A stretch of 64,000 bases of DNA from contig JAZQEC010000044.1 of assembly GCA_045538755.1 (NCBI GenBank), positions 1-64,000 on the forward strand, read 5' to 3'. Positions 46,463 to 55,518 of the stretch are shown in pieces. Position numbers and translations under genes: made by a program. Numbering within the stretch: the first letter of the stretch is position 1; every line of letters starts with the position of its first letter. Under the pieces are notes generated by a model. The model saw only the letters and a program-made list of their open reading frames with translations. It was not told the DNA's origin and ran no database searches. This DNA comes from UBA1738 sp045538755 (GTDB lineage Bacteria > Bacillota > Clostridia > UBA1381).

Positions 46463-46483
46463 TAAATATAAGAAATTTTGTAA
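46449..46483. repeat. 14-bp direct repeat between divergent genes
   Basis: AAGAAATTTTGCAA (46449-46462) and AAGAAATTTTGTAA (46470-46483) differ in one base and are spaced 21 bp start to start, two helical turns. The first covers the -35 of the dacF-like promoter. This layout is typical of tandem binding by a response regulator or repressor. Confidence 0.45.
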
Positions 46484-46553
46484 AAAAGTATAGAAAAAAA
46501 TAAAATTTATGATATACTTATACTATATACATAAATTTTACGAGGAAACCAAC

Positions 46554-46907
46554 GTGAAGAAACTACAAAAACGATATTATATTTTAATTCTAATTGCTTC
46601 AGTTGCCGCCTCATCAATAATTCATAATTTTAATTCGACAACATTCGAAATAGTGAAAAATGAGACGGTATACGCTCCAGAGAGCGACATAGTAGAAGAG
46701 GAGTATGAAGTAAACAAAGTAAATATAAATACAGCCGATATACGACTTTTGGATACTCTTGACGGAATAGGAGAGGCGATGGCAAAAAGGATAATAAATT
46801 ACCGAACGAAAAATGGAAAATTTGAGGTAATTCAGGATATAATGAAGGTAGACGGAATTGGCGAAAAGAAGTTTGAAGCGATAAGAGAATACATAACTGT
46901 TGAATAA
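46554..46907 (+). CDS. ComEA-like helix-hairpin-helix protein
   Basis: A 117-aa protein with an N-terminal membrane anchor (about 5-25), a short acidic spacer and a C-terminal double helix-hairpin-helix ('VNINTADIRLLDTLDGIGEAMAKRIINYR' ... 'KVDGIGEKKFEAIREYI'), which binds DNA without sequence specificity. In competent bacteria ComEA is the surface DNA receptor, but no comEB or comEC is beside it here. Start GTG at 46554 follows GAGGAAA; the frame opens at 46509 inside the promoter region. Confidence 0.82.
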   Translation: MKKLQKRYYILILIASVAASSIIHNFNSTTFEIVKNETVYAPESDIVEEEYEVNKVNINTADIRLLDTLDGIGEAMAKRIINYRTKNGKFEVIQDIMKVDGIGEKKFEAIREYITVE

Positions 46908-46930
46908 ATTTGAAGGGAGCACTTATAGAA

Positions 46931-47611
46931 ATGAAAATTTTGGTTGTAGATGACGAAAAATTGTTGGTAAAAGGCATTAAATATAATTTGGAGCAGGAAG
47001 GATACCAAGTTGTAGTTGCGTATGACGGTGAAGAAGCAGTAAAAATTGCAAAGGATGCCAGCATAAACCTTATTTTGCTTGATGTAATGCTTCCTAAAAT
47101 GGACGGGCTTACTGCGTGCAGAACGATAAGAACTTTTTCGGACGTACCGATAATAATGCTTACAGCCCGCAGTGAGGATATTGACAAGATTTTAGGGCTT
47201 GAATACGGAGCGGACGACTATATTACAAAACCGTTTAATATCAGGGAAGTTACGTCGAGAATAAAAGCAATTCTCCGCCGTGTAAATCCGACTCCTAAGG
47301 CTGATAATGATATTCTTGTTTCGGGAGATATTACTCTTGACTACAATTTCCGCCGTGTGAGCATTAAAGGAAAAGTGATTGAGCTTACAGGCAAGGAATT
47401 TGACCTTGTTGACTTGTTTGTAAAAAATCCTGAACGTGTTTATACAAGAGAAAATCTTTTGGATATAGCATGGGGTGTGGATTATCCGGGCGACGTGCGT
47501 ACGGTAGACGTGCATATCCGCCGTTTGCGTGAGAAAATAGAGGAAAATCCAGCAGAACCGCTGTATATCAAGACAAAATGGGGAGTTGGTTATTATTATA
47601 AAAAGGATTAA
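46931..47611 (+). CDS. OmpR/PhoB-type response regulator
   Basis: A 226-aa regulator: receiver domain with acidic pocket 'DDE' (7-9), phospho-Asp51 in 'LLDVMLPKMDG', Thr in 'MLTAR' and Lys in 'ITKPF'; C-terminal winged helix (about 130-226) with 'ELTGKEFDLVDLF' and 'VDVHIRRLREKI'. It resembles WalR/PhoP-type envelope regulators. The ATG at 46931 is chosen over TTG 46910 because of GAAGGGAGC between them. The partner kinase follows 16 bp later. Confidence 0.93.
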   Translation: MKILVVDDEKLLVKGIKYNLEQEGYQVVVAYDGEEAVKIAKDASINLILLDVMLPKMDGLTACRTIRTFSDVPIIMLTARSEDIDKILGLEYGADDYITKPFNIREVTSRIKAILRRVNPTPKADNDILVSGDITLDYNFRRVSIKGKVIELTGKEFDLVDLFVKNPERVYTRENLLDIAWGVDYPGDVRTVDVHIRRLREKIEENPAEPLYIKTKWGVGYYYKKD

Positions 47612-47627
47612 GGAGCGCTTTTGGTCG

Positions 47628-49034
47628 ATGCGTTTTAGTATGATGTCAACCTATGTTGCAGTTATACTAATTTCGCTGATACTTTTAAGCGTATATATTT
47701 TAAGTGCCCTTACAGATAGCCTTTATAGCTCGGAAAGAGTTAAGCTGTTTGCAAAGGCGAATATAATTTCTGACCTTATTACTACCACCGATGACATCAC
47801 CGACAATACCCGTTTTAGCATTAACCAGATTTTGTCGGGAAGTAATATGCGAAGTATAATTGTAGGACCGGATTTTAAAGTTTGTTTTGATTCGAACGAA
47901 GATTCTGATATGCTTGGAAAGATTATGGTCCGTGAAGCTATTAATAAGTGCGTTAAAAACGGCGAACAGGCTTATGCCATCAATGAAAGTGAGTATGATT
48001 CGACGATTATGTCGGTTGCTGTGCCGCTTATTTTGGGTGAAAAAAATGTGGGAGCAGTATATCTTGTAGAGTCTCTTACCGATGCGGATATGACAATTAA
48101 AAATATCCGGAAAAATCTTATTGTATTTGCGATAATAATAAGTATTTTAGTTGCTATGCTTAGTCTTGGTCTTTCGCTTATGACGACTGCTCCAATAGAT
48201 AACTTTATAAGTGTATCTAAGGAAATATCTAAAGGTAACTTCAATATGAAGGCAAAGGAACAAGGTCCTTCAGAGCTTGTGGAAATGGCAAAGGCTTTAA
48301 ACTATATGTCGGCAGAGCTTGACGACTACGAGCAAAACCGAAAAAAATTTGTTTCTGACGTTTCACACGAACTAAAAACTCCGCTTGCTACAATCAAGCT
48401 TATTTGCGACAGTATTGTTACAACGGACAATCCTAATCCTGAAATGATACAGGATTTTCTTGGTGATTTAAGTGACGAGGTAGACAGATTAACACGTATA
48501 GTGGAGCGGCTTTTAACGCTTACCAAAATGGACTCAAATCAGAATAATGCAGCACTTACGCCAGTTGATTTTGAAGTAATGCTAAGTGCAATCATAAGAA
48601 AACTTACACCAAATGCTGAAGCAAAGGATATTGTCCTTTATTCTGATTACGAAGCTTGTGGACTTGAGCCAATGATGCTTGATTATGACAAAATTTGGGA
48701 AGCAATCTATAACATTGTGGACAATGCTATAAAATATACACCAACGGGCGGCTTTGTAAAACTTGGGCTTGAGCAGAAGAATAAATCAATTACAGTAAGC
48801 ATAGAAGATAACGGCCCTGGAATCCCTGATGAAGAAAAGGAAAAGATTTTTGAGCGCTTTTACCGTCTTGACGATTCCCGTGCGAGAGATACAGGCGGAA
48901 CAGGGCTTGGACTTGCTATTGCAAGAGAGGCTGTTATATTGCATGGCGGTGAAATCAATGTATATAGCTCAAAAGATGGCGGAAGTATATTCACAATAAC
49001 CTTGCCATATTCAGGTGAAACCGCTTTGGCTTGA
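47628..49034 (+). CDS. Sensor histidine kinase
   Basis: A 468-aa membrane kinase with two transmembrane helices (about 8-28 and 165-187), an extracellular sensor domain between them, then HAMP (about 190-245), H-box 'SDVSHELKTPLATI' (about 250), N box 'IVDNAIKYTPTGG', G1 'IEDNGPGIPDEEK' and G2 'GGTGLGLAIAREAV'. It is the partner of the preceding response regulator. The frame opens at 47586, but ATG 47628 follows TAAGGAG. The pair and the GerMN gene after it probably monitor the envelope. Confidence 0.92.
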   Translation: MRFSMMSTYVAVILISLILLSVYILSALTDSLYSSERVKLFAKANIISDLITTTDDITDNTRFSINQILSGSNMRSIIVGPDFKVCFDSNEDSDMLGKIMVREAINKCVKNGEQAYAINESEYDSTIMSVAVPLILGEKNVGAVYLVESLTDADMTIKNIRKNLIVFAIIISILVAMLSLGLSLMTTAPIDNFISVSKEISKGNFNMKAKEQGPSELVEMAKALNYMSAELDDYEQNRKKFVSDVSHELKTPLATIKLICDSIVTTDNPNPEMIQDFLGDLSDEVDRLTRIVERLLTLTKMDSNQNNAALTPVDFEVMLSAIIRKLTPNAEAKDIVLYSDYEACGLEPMMLDYDKIWEAIYNIVDNAIKYTPTGGFVKLGLEQKNKSITVSIEDNGPGIPDEEKEKIFERFYRLDDSRARDTGGTGLGLAIAREAVILHGGEINVYSSKDGGSIFTITLPYSGETALA

Positions 49035-49052
49035 TGCAGAAAGGACGGTAAA

Positions 49053-49964
49053 ATGGGTAAAAATAGAAAGATAATATGGATAATTATACTGTTTCTTACT
49101 GCGGCGACTATTATTTTTAGTGTAGTAAATAAAGAGAGTGAAGAAAGTGTTAAGGAAATCAGTCTCTACTTTTTAAACCGCGACAGTATGGCATTTGGAG
49201 TTGTGACTAAGGAAGTTACGGCAGAAACCGACAGCGACCTTTACAGAATAGTTGGCGAAACTCTTTTAAAAGGGCCGTCGAATAAAAAGTATATGCCGGT
49301 AGCGGCTAAAGATGTTAAGATTAAAAGCATTACAAATGACGATGGAAACCTTACTGTTGACTTTTCGAGAGAATATCAGGGAACAGATATAATGAGCACG
49401 TATGCCGTTATAAAAACATTTGCAAGGCTTCCGAATGTAAGAGGTGTAAAAGTGACGGCGGATGGTGAAGAACTTATTAATAGCGACGGAACACCGCTTG
49501 GATTTATAAAAGATGATGAGATAAATACCGAGTCTGATGATGACTGCGCTACAGGAATGAGACTTTACTTTTCAAATGCAGAAAAAAATGCTCTTGTAAT
49601 GGAATACAGGCAGATTAATATTACCGATACACAGCCGATTGAGCAGTATATTGTAGCAGAACTGATAAAGGGACCAAAGTACAAAAACAGCGTAAAACTG
49701 CTCGCACAGGATACAGGAATTTTGTCTGTTGAAACTACCGACGGAATTTGTTATGTAAATTTTAAACAGGACTTTATTGATAAAAATATTGCTTCTGCCG
49801 ACCTTAGCAGATTGATTATATATTCAATAGTAAATTCTCTTACAGAGCGTGATAATGTCAGCAGTGTTCAATTTTTGATTGATGGAAAAAAAACACAAAA
49901 GTTTGGAGATATGAACATAAGTGAGTTGTTTGTAAGAAATGAAGATATGATAGGTAAGCCATAA
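49053..49964 (+). CDS. GerMN domain protein
   Basis: A 303-aa protein with an N-terminal membrane anchor (about 7-24) and two GerMN domains in tandem. The first (about 35-145) contains 'ETLLKGPSNKKYMPVA' and 'GNLTVDFSREYQ'. The second (about 167-285) contains 'IVAELIKGPKYKN' and 'ICYVNFKQDFID'. GerM of Bacillus is a lipoprotein needed for sporulation septum and forespore channel function; related proteins follow LytR/WalK-like systems. No lipobox is seen, so it is a bitopic membrane protein here. It is 18 bp after the kinase gene. Confidence 0.87.
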   Translation: MGKNRKIIWIIILFLTAATIIFSVVNKESEESVKEISLYFLNRDSMAFGVVTKEVTAETDSDLYRIVGETLLKGPSNKKYMPVAAKDVKIKSITNDDGNLTVDFSREYQGTDIMSTYAVIKTFARLPNVRGVKVTADGEELINSDGTPLGFIKDDEINTESDDDCATGMRLYFSNAEKNALVMEYRQINITDTQPIEQYIVAELIKGPKYKNSVKLLAQDTGILSVETTDGICYVNFKQDFIDKNIASADLSRLIIYSIVNSLTERDNVSSVQFLIDGKKTQKFGDMNISELFVRNEDMIGKP

Positions 49965-49999
49965 AAATAAGCTGTTGCGTAAAAGCAACAGCTTATTTT
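49964..49999. terminator. Bidirectional terminator
   Basis: A perfect 15-bp stem AAAATAAGCTGTTGC / GCAACAGCTTATTTT with a 6-nt loop, between the convergent GerMN and FG-GAP genes. Confidence 0.9.
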
Positions 50000-50030
50000 A
50001 AATCTAAATAAATTTAAAACTCGTCGGATT

Positions 50031-51620
50031 TTATCCTGCCGAATTAAGGTTAAGTACTAAACGTGCCATATCCTGTTTGGATATTTCGTACCTGTCGTCA
50101 AAATTAAACTTCAGCGGTATGCTTAAATTTTCTAAAATTATGTTTGCATCTGCGACAGTTATAGGTTGGTCCGGCATAAACAGATTATCATTGCTATTTA
50201 AAATTTGAAGCTCGCGGAAGGTTCCGACAGCCTCATAAAAACTGCTTTCTTTTGGTACGTCAGCAAAGTTTTCTGTAAATTCCTCCTTGAGGTTTAACAG
50301 ACTTGCAAGCAACAGTACAAATTCAGAACGAACAACCTTTGCATAGTTGTTGTGAATATTAAGGCTTGCATAAGTATCTGCCCATTTAAGGATGTTTTGT
50401 GATGCAAAATCGTCAACAACATATTTTTGAGTTATCTGAGAAAGCGGCAGGGTGTTGCGATTGGAAACATTATAAAACTGTTTTGGCTGCTGCCTTGGAT
50501 ACGGACGTGCCGGCTCTTTCAGGTCAGTTTCCTTATAAGAATAGATATCTACCACTTCATCATTGTAAATCAAAATCTGCGAAATTCCATCGCCTGTTAA
50601 ATCTGCCCAAGCAATATTACCAAAGGTTGGAATTGTATAGCAAGCTCGCATATAACCATCATAAATTGTGGTACAGATGTCTTCTTTTTTATGCCCTGCA
50701 ATGTAGTTTTTGCCGCTATCATCAAGATTTGGAACAGGAATAGGGTTGTAGATTACTTCATTTTTCTGGTATAGGAATCCGCCATTTGCGTCAAAAAGTG
50801 ACATACTATCTAAAATAAGAATATCATTGCACTGAGTGTGCTCGCAAAAATCGCCGATAGCAATATTGTTGGCACATTCCGCAAGCTCCCATAAAAGCTC
50901 GCCGTAAGGAGTATATGCTTGCATTTTAGGGCCACAGATAATGATGACAGGCTCGTTTTCGTTGTAAAGACAATCAACTGCAACAGAGGTTGCGTGATGC
51001 GGCATATCTGCTTTCCATAAAAGCTCGCCTGACGCACTTATCACGTTATAGCCTGCAATTATTTCCTCACAACCGTCTCCGTTTATGTCATAAGCAACAG
51101 GTGTATGACCAATATTGCCGTGAAAATCCCATAACACATTAAGGTTAGAATCAAGTGCCCAAAGCGTGCTGAATTTGTTTTTCAAAAGTATGTTTTGTGC
51201 ATATCCCGTACCTTCAAGGTCTGCAATTACGATACAATCGCAGGCATACTTGTCGGGAAGCGGAGTTTGCTTTTTCACCTCGGATGTTTTGCCGTCTAAA
51301 ATAAGTAGAGAACCATTTATTATGGCTATGACTTCATTTTTTCCGTCTTTGTCAATGTCGTAAATTTGGACAGGTAGGTCGGAAGATACAGCGCTTGATT
51401 CGATATTTACATCACCAAGCTGCCATAAAAGCTCACCATCTGCTGAAAATGCAGTGATTGCCGTCGCTTGATTTGAAAAATATCTATCATCAGAAACGGT
51501 GTCGGGCTTTATCATTACTATTTCAAGCCGTCCGTCGCCGTCGATGTCACCAAGACGCATCTGACAGCCACTGCCTGCTGCACTTATATTTAAAGTCGTC
51601 TTAAAATCAATACTTTCCAT
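50031..51620 (-). CDS. FG-GAP/VCBS repeat protein with SLH-like C-terminus
   Basis: A 529-aa protein. The N-terminal 370 residues form a beta-propeller-like array with calcium-loop motifs such as 'GDIDGDGRLEIV', 'YDIDKDGKNEVI', 'YDINGDGCEEII' and 'ADLTGDGISQIL', interleaved with PQQ-like 'GELLWKADMPHH' segments. The last 150 residues look like degenerate S-layer homology units ('FADVPKESSFYEAVGTFREL' then 'QPITVADANIILENL'). These folds are normally extracellular, yet the protein begins 'MESIDFKTTLNIS' with no signal peptide. Single gene; partner unknown. Confidence 0.75.
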   Translation of the reverse strand: MESIDFKTTLNISAAGSGCQMRLGDIDGDGRLEIVMIKPDTVSDDRYFSNQATAITAFSADGELLWQLGDVNIESSAVSSDLPVQIYDIDKDGKNEVIAIINGSLLILDGKTSEVKKQTPLPDKYACDCIVIADLEGTGYAQNILLKNKFSTLWALDSNLNVLWDFHGNIGHTPVAYDINGDGCEEIIAGYNVISASGELLWKADMPHHATSVAVDCLYNENEPVIIICGPKMQAYTPYGELLWELAECANNIAIGDFCEHTQCNDILILDSMSLFDANGGFLYQKNEVIYNPIPVPNLDDSGKNYIAGHKKEDICTTIYDGYMRACYTIPTFGNIAWADLTGDGISQILIYNDEVVDIYSYKETDLKEPARPYPRQQPKQFYNVSNRNTLPLSQITQKYVVDDFASQNILKWADTYASLNIHNNYAKVVRSEFVLLLASLLNLKEEFTENFADVPKESSFYEAVGTFRELQILNSNDNLFMPDQPITVADANIILENLSIPLKFNFDDRYEISKQDMARLVLNLNSAG

Positions 51621-51727
51621 AGCAGTACCTTTCTTTTAATAAAAGTATATATATTATATCATACATTAAATAAAATTGCAAATATTAAGCTCGGAATAAT
51701 CATAAAATAATAAAAGAGGTGATATGT

Positions 51728-51970
51728 TTGCTGAAAAATTTTGATTTACGTCGTAAAAAGGTTATTGATGCGGATACAGCGGAGCTTTTGGGATATATAC
51801 GTGATATGGATATTGATTTTGCGAGCGGAAAAATAAATTCAGTCACAATTCCTGTAAGGGGAATTTTTGGATTTTTCAAAAAAAGAAAAAATATAACAGT
51901 GCCTTGGAACGCAGTTTTAGCGATAGGAAGTGAATTTGTAATAATAAAGCAAAAGGAAAGTAACATTTAA
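51728..51970 (+). CDS. YlmC/YmxH family sporulation protein (PRC-barrel)
   Basis: An 80-aa PRC-barrel protein: 'RRKKVIDADTAELLGYIRDMDIDF' then 'INSVTIPVRG' and 'ITVPWNAVLAIGSEFVII'. Members are found throughout spore-forming Bacillota, and their exact role is unsettled. The TTG at 51728 is taken as start because AGAGGTG lies 6 bases before; the GTG at 51719 overlaps that site. Confidence 0.83.
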   Translation: MLKNFDLRRKKVIDADTAELLGYIRDMDIDFASGKINSVTIPVRGIFGFFKKRKNITVPWNAVLAIGSEFVIIKQKESNI

Positions 51971-51974
51971 TAAC

Positions 51975-52003
51975 TTGAAAAATAGGTGGAAATACTGTAT
52001 AAT
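51975..52003 (+). promoter_or_regulatory. Promoter of nrdR
   Basis: TTGAAA (51975-51980), 17 bp, TATAAT (51998-52003). Confidence 0.7.
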
Positions 52004-52035
52004 AATACTAAATTAACTATACGGAGGAAATTTTT

Positions 52036-52491
52036 ATGAAATGTCCATATTGCGGATTTTCAGAAAGTAAAGTAATAGACTCCCGTCCGACGGAGGACGG
52101 TAATTCAATAAGACGAAGACGAGAATGCTTAAAGTGTCAGAAAAGATTTACCACTTACGAAAAGCTTGAGACAATTTCGTTGATAGTAGTAAAGCAGGAC
52201 AATTCACGTCAGGCGTATGACCGAGAAAAGGTGATGCGAGGACTTATAAGAGCCTGTGAAAAAAGACCGATTACTTATGCACAGATGGAAAAAATTGCTG
52301 ATGAAATTGAAAGTGAACTTTATCAGATGATGTCTCGCGAGATTACTTCTACCGAGATTGGTGAAAAGGTTATGAATCACTTAAAAGAGCTTGATGAAGT
52401 TGCGTATGTGCGCTTTGCATCGGTACATAAACATTTTTCGGATATATACTCGTTTATGACGGCACTTCAGGAATTGTTAGAGGACAAATAA
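52036..52491 (+). CDS. nrdR: Transcriptional repressor NrdR
   Basis: A 151-aa repressor of ribonucleotide reductase genes: an N-terminal zinc ribbon 'MKCPYCGFSESKVIDSR' with a second pair in 'RRRECLKCQKRFTTYE', then an ATP-cone (about 48-140) that senses dATP/ATP. Length and motifs are standard. No nrd gene lies in the window. Confidence 0.95.
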   Translation: MKCPYCGFSESKVIDSRPTEDGNSIRRRRECLKCQKRFTTYEKLETISLIVVKQDNSRQAYDREKVMRGLIRACEKRPITYAQMEKIADEIESELYQMMSREITSTEIGEKVMNHLKELDEVAYVRFASVHKHFSDIYSFMTALQELLEDK

Positions 52492-52492
52492 T

Positions 52493-53833
52493 ATGAATGA
52501 AAGAACGATAGCGGCGATTTCTACTCCACAGGGTGTGGGTGGAATCACCGTAATCCGCATAAGCGGAGAAAAAGCGATAGAAATAACTGATAAAGTTTTC
52601 AAAGGAAAAGAAAGTCTTTTAAAAGCCCGAACACACACCGTCCATTACGGACACATTAAGGATGAAACAGGCGATATTGACGAAGTTTTAGTCTCGGTTA
52701 TGAGAGCACCGAAAACTTACACAAAGGAAGATGTGGTTGAAATCAGTACGCATGGCGGAGCGGTAGCATCAAGAAGTGTGCTGGAGGCTGTTATAAAGGC
52801 AGGCGCCTATCCGGCAGAACCCGGAGAGTTTACAAAACGTGCGTTTTTAAACGGCAGGATTGACCTTTCACAGGCAGAGGGCGTAATTGATATTATCAAT
52901 GCAAAGACAGCACTTTCACAGAAAAATGCACTTTCACAGGCCGGAGGAAAGCTTTCTGAGGAAATAAATGCAATAAGAAGTGAGCTTGTTACACTTGCTG
53001 CCGGAATGCAGGTGGCGATTGACTATCCTGATGAAGATTTGGAAGATGTAACACTTAGTGATATATTAAATGTACTTGAAAATAGTCTTCAAAAAGTGGA
53101 AAAGCTTTTGATAACATCATCAAGCGGCAGAATTTTAAGAGAAGGCATAAAAACGGCTATTGTAGGAAAACCGAATGTGGGCAAATCCTCACTTTTAAAC
53201 TGCCTTGCTCGTGAAGACAGAGCAATAGTGACTGATATTGCCGGAACAACCCGTGACGTAATTGAAGAGCTTGTAAACCTTGACGGAGTGCCTTTGCGTC
53301 TTTTAGACACAGCAGGCATCAGAGAAACAGAAGATGCTGTTGAAAAAATCGGTGTCGAGCGTTCAAAAATGGCGATTGCAGATGCTGATTTAGTTCTTTT
53401 AGTGCTGGATATGAGCAGAAAAACCGATAATGAGGATAAGGAACTTTTAGAAATTACTGAAAGCAAAAACCGTATAATAATTGCAAATAAAACAGATATA
53501 AAAATTTGTGATTTTGACGGAGCAATAGAAATTTCGGCAAAAACAGGAGAGGGAATAGATGTGCTTGCTGAAAAAATCCGCAGTATGTACAACCTTGGAA
53601 AGATTGGACAAAATGATGACGTGATTGTCACAAATATGCGGCATGTGGCTGCGCTTTCAAACGGAAAGTCTGCTCTTTGTAGGGCGAAATCCGCAATAGA
53701 AGGCGGAATGCCGCAAGATATAGCCGCTCTTGATATCTATGAAGCAATAAACTTTTTAGGTGAAATTACAGGTGCTACTGTTTCGGAAGATATCGTTTCT
53801 GAAATCTTTCATAGCTTTTGTGTTGGAAAGTAA
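52493..53833 (+). CDS. mnmE: tRNA modification GTPase MnmE
   Basis: A 446-aa GTPase that with MnmG makes cmnm5 uridine at the tRNA wobble position. The N-terminal formyl-THF domain starts 'MNERTIAAISTPQGVGGITVIRISG'. The G domain has 'GKPNVGKSSLLN' (about 224), 'IAGTTRD', 'DTAGI' and 'NKTD'. The C-terminal catalytic motif is 'FCVGK'. mnmG is not in the window. It starts one base after nrdR. Confidence 0.95.
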   Translation: MNERTIAAISTPQGVGGITVIRISGEKAIEITDKVFKGKESLLKARTHTVHYGHIKDETGDIDEVLVSVMRAPKTYTKEDVVEISTHGGAVASRSVLEAVIKAGAYPAEPGEFTKRAFLNGRIDLSQAEGVIDIINAKTALSQKNALSQAGGKLSEEINAIRSELVTLAAGMQVAIDYPDEDLEDVTLSDILNVLENSLQKVEKLLITSSSGRILREGIKTAIVGKPNVGKSSLLNCLAREDRAIVTDIAGTTRDVIEELVNLDGVPLRLLDTAGIRETEDAVEKIGVERSKMAIADADLVLLVLDMSRKTDNEDKELLEITESKNRIIIANKTDIKICDFDGAIEISAKTGEGIDVLAEKIRSMYNLGKIGQNDDVIVTNMRHVAALSNGKSALCRAKSAIEGGMPQDIAALDIYEAINFLGEITGATVSEDIVSEIFHSFCVGK

Positions 53834-53836
53834 ATT

Positions 53837-53893
53837 TGCATAACTATGCACGTTTTTGAATTATTTTCACAAAAATGCTTGCATATTTATAAA
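53837..53893 (+). promoter_or_regulatory. Candidate ArgR boxes before the amino-acid ABC operon
   Basis: TGCATAACTATGCA (53837-53850) is a near-perfect palindrome resembling ARG boxes. A weaker copy, TGCATATTTATAAA (53880-53893), overlaps the -35 region. Control by an ArgR/AhrC-type repressor is inferred and would fit a basic amino-acid transporter. Confidence 0.4.
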
Positions 53894-53907
53894 TAATTTG
53901 TTATAAT
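53879..53907 (+). promoter_or_regulatory. Promoter of the amino-acid ABC operon
   Basis: TTGCAT (53879-53884), 17 bp, TATAAT (53902-53907), then a TTAGGAGG ribosome site before the ATG at 53947. Confidence 0.7.
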
Positions 53908-53946
53908 GACCATATAAAACATAATTCTGGTTAGGAGGAATTTTAT

Positions 53947-54717
53947 ATGAAAAAGAATTTATTAAAAGTTGTTGCTCTTGCGGCTGCATCCGTGCTTACA
54001 GTTTCTGTACTTGCAGCTTGCGGCGGAAATTCAGGAGACAATGATAAACTTGTTATGGCTACAAATGCTACATTCCCACCATATGAATTTTATGAGGGTG
54101 AAACTATTGTAGGTATTGATGCTGAAATTGCTGCTGCTATTGCTGAAAAGCTTGATATGGAACTTGAAATTCAGGATACAGAATTTGGTTCAATCATTGC
54201 AGGTGTTCAGACAGGTAAGTATGACATCGGTATGGCTGGTCTTACAGTAACAGACGAAAGAAAACAGTCAGTAAACTTCACAGACAGCTATGCAACAGGT
54301 ATCCAATCAGTTATCGTTAAAGAAGGTTCAGATATTAAGGCTATTGAAGACCTTGAAGGAAAGAAGATTGGTGTTCAGCAGGATACAACAGGTCACATCT
54401 ATGCATCTGCACCTGTTGAAGAGGGCGGATACGGTGATGAAGCAGTTGTACCTTTTAATAAGGGAACAGACGCCGTTGCAGCTTTAGTTAGCGGCAAGGT
54501 AGACTGCGTAATTATTGATAATGAGCCTGCAAAAGCTTTCGTTGCAGCAAATGAAGGTCTTGTAATTCTTGATACAGAATATGCAGTTGAAGACTATGCT
54601 ATTGCTATTTCAAAAGACAATGCAGATCTTCTTGAAAAGGTAAACGGAGCACTTAATGAACTTATTGAAGACGGAACAGTTAAGGCTATTGTTGACAAAT
54701 ATATTGCAGCTGAATAA
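53947..54717 (+). CDS. Amino-acid ABC transporter substrate-binding lipoprotein
   Basis: A 256-aa family 3 binding protein. A signal peptide ends at a lipobox 'LAAC' (Cys about 25), followed by 'LVMATNATFPPYEFYEGETIVGIDAEIA', 'GSIIAGVQTGKYDIGMAGLTVTDERK' and 'GKKIGVQQDTTG'. This pattern is typical of polar or basic amino-acid binders (ArtJ/HisJ/GlnH type). First gene of a three-gene importer operon. Confidence 0.92.
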   Translation: MKKNLLKVVALAAASVLTVSVLAACGGNSGDNDKLVMATNATFPPYEFYEGETIVGIDAEIAAAIAEKLDMELEIQDTEFGSIIAGVQTGKYDIGMAGLTVTDERKQSVNFTDSYATGIQSVIVKEGSDIKAIEDLEGKKIGVQQDTTGHIYASAPVEEGGYGDEAVVPFNKGTDAVAALVSGKVDCVIIDNEPAKAFVAANEGLVILDTEYAVEDYAIAISKDNADLLEKVNGALNELIEDGTVKAIVDKYIAAE

Positions 54718-54744
54718 TAAAATAGCATAATAAGTTTTTGAAAT

Positions 54745-54770
54745 GACGTTGCATCTTTTGGTGCAGCGTC
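54745..54770 (+). promoter_or_regulatory. Intercistronic hairpin
   Basis: GACGTTGCA / TGCAGCGTC with one G-T pair and an 8-nt loop, between the binding-protein and permease genes, with no T tract. Such hairpins usually stabilise the upstream message and let the binding protein be made in excess. Confidence 0.55.
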
Positions 54771-54795
54771 AAATCTATGTTTGGGAGTGATTTTT

Positions 54796-55518
54796 TTGAC
54801 CGCCTTAAAGGAACAGTTTGTCCTTAATTTTATTGAAGACAACAGGTGGAAATATCTTATTAACGGCTTGGGCAGAACTCTTGTGATTGCCTTTTTCGCT
54901 GTTTTAATAGGAACATTAATCGGTGTAATTGTTGCGACTATCCGTTCTACATACGATAAAAACTACGAGACGATGTCAAGACGAAAGACTTTCGGCTATT
55001 ATTTTTTAAAGGTATGTAATGCTGTTTGTAAGGTATACCTCACAGTATTTAGAGGAACTCCGGTAGTAGTGCAGCTGCTTATTGCGTACTTCATAATTTT
55101 TAAGTCATCCACTAATGGTGTAATGGTTGCATCAATCGCATTTGGTATTAATTCGGGCGCATACGTTGCAGAAATTTTAAGAGGCGGAATTATGTCCATT
55201 GACAACGGGCAGTTTGAGGCAGGAAGGTCGCTGGGATTTAACTATATCCAGACTATGATTTATATTATAATTCCGCAGGTTTTCAAAAGTGTGTTACCGA
55301 CTCTTTTAAATGAGTTTATTGCACTTTTAAAAGAAACATCTGTGTCGGGCTATGTTGGAATTGTAGACCTTACAAAGGGCGGAGATATTATAAGAGGACG
55401 CACGTTCTCGGCATTTATGCCGCTTTTTGCAGTTGCGATTATTTATCTTGCTATCGTAATGCTTCTTACGCATATAACAGGCAGACTGGAAAGGAGATTA
55501 CGCAGTAATGAAAGATAA
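54796..55518 (+). CDS. Amino-acid ABC transporter permease
   Basis: A 240-aa HisM/GlnP-type permease with at least five hydrophobic helices. The EAA loop region 'EAGRSLGFNYIQTMIYIIIPQ' (about 140-160) contacts the ATPase. An early 'LGRTLVIAFFAVLIGTLIGVI' marks the first helix. Start TTG at 54796 is preceded by GGGAGTG; the TTG at 54781 lies before that site. It overlaps the ATPase gene by 11 bp. Confidence 0.92.
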   Translation: MTALKEQFVLNFIEDNRWKYLINGLGRTLVIAFFAVLIGTLIGVIVATIRSTYDKNYETMSRRKTFGYYFLKVCNAVCKVYLTVFRGTPVVVQLLIAYFIIFKSSTNGVMVASIAFGINSGAYVAEILRGGIMSIDNGQFEAGRSLGFNYIQTMIYIIIPQVFKSVLPTLLNEFIALLKETSVSGYVGIVDLTKGGDIIRGRTFSAFMPLFAVAIIYLAIVMLLTHITGRLERRLRSNER

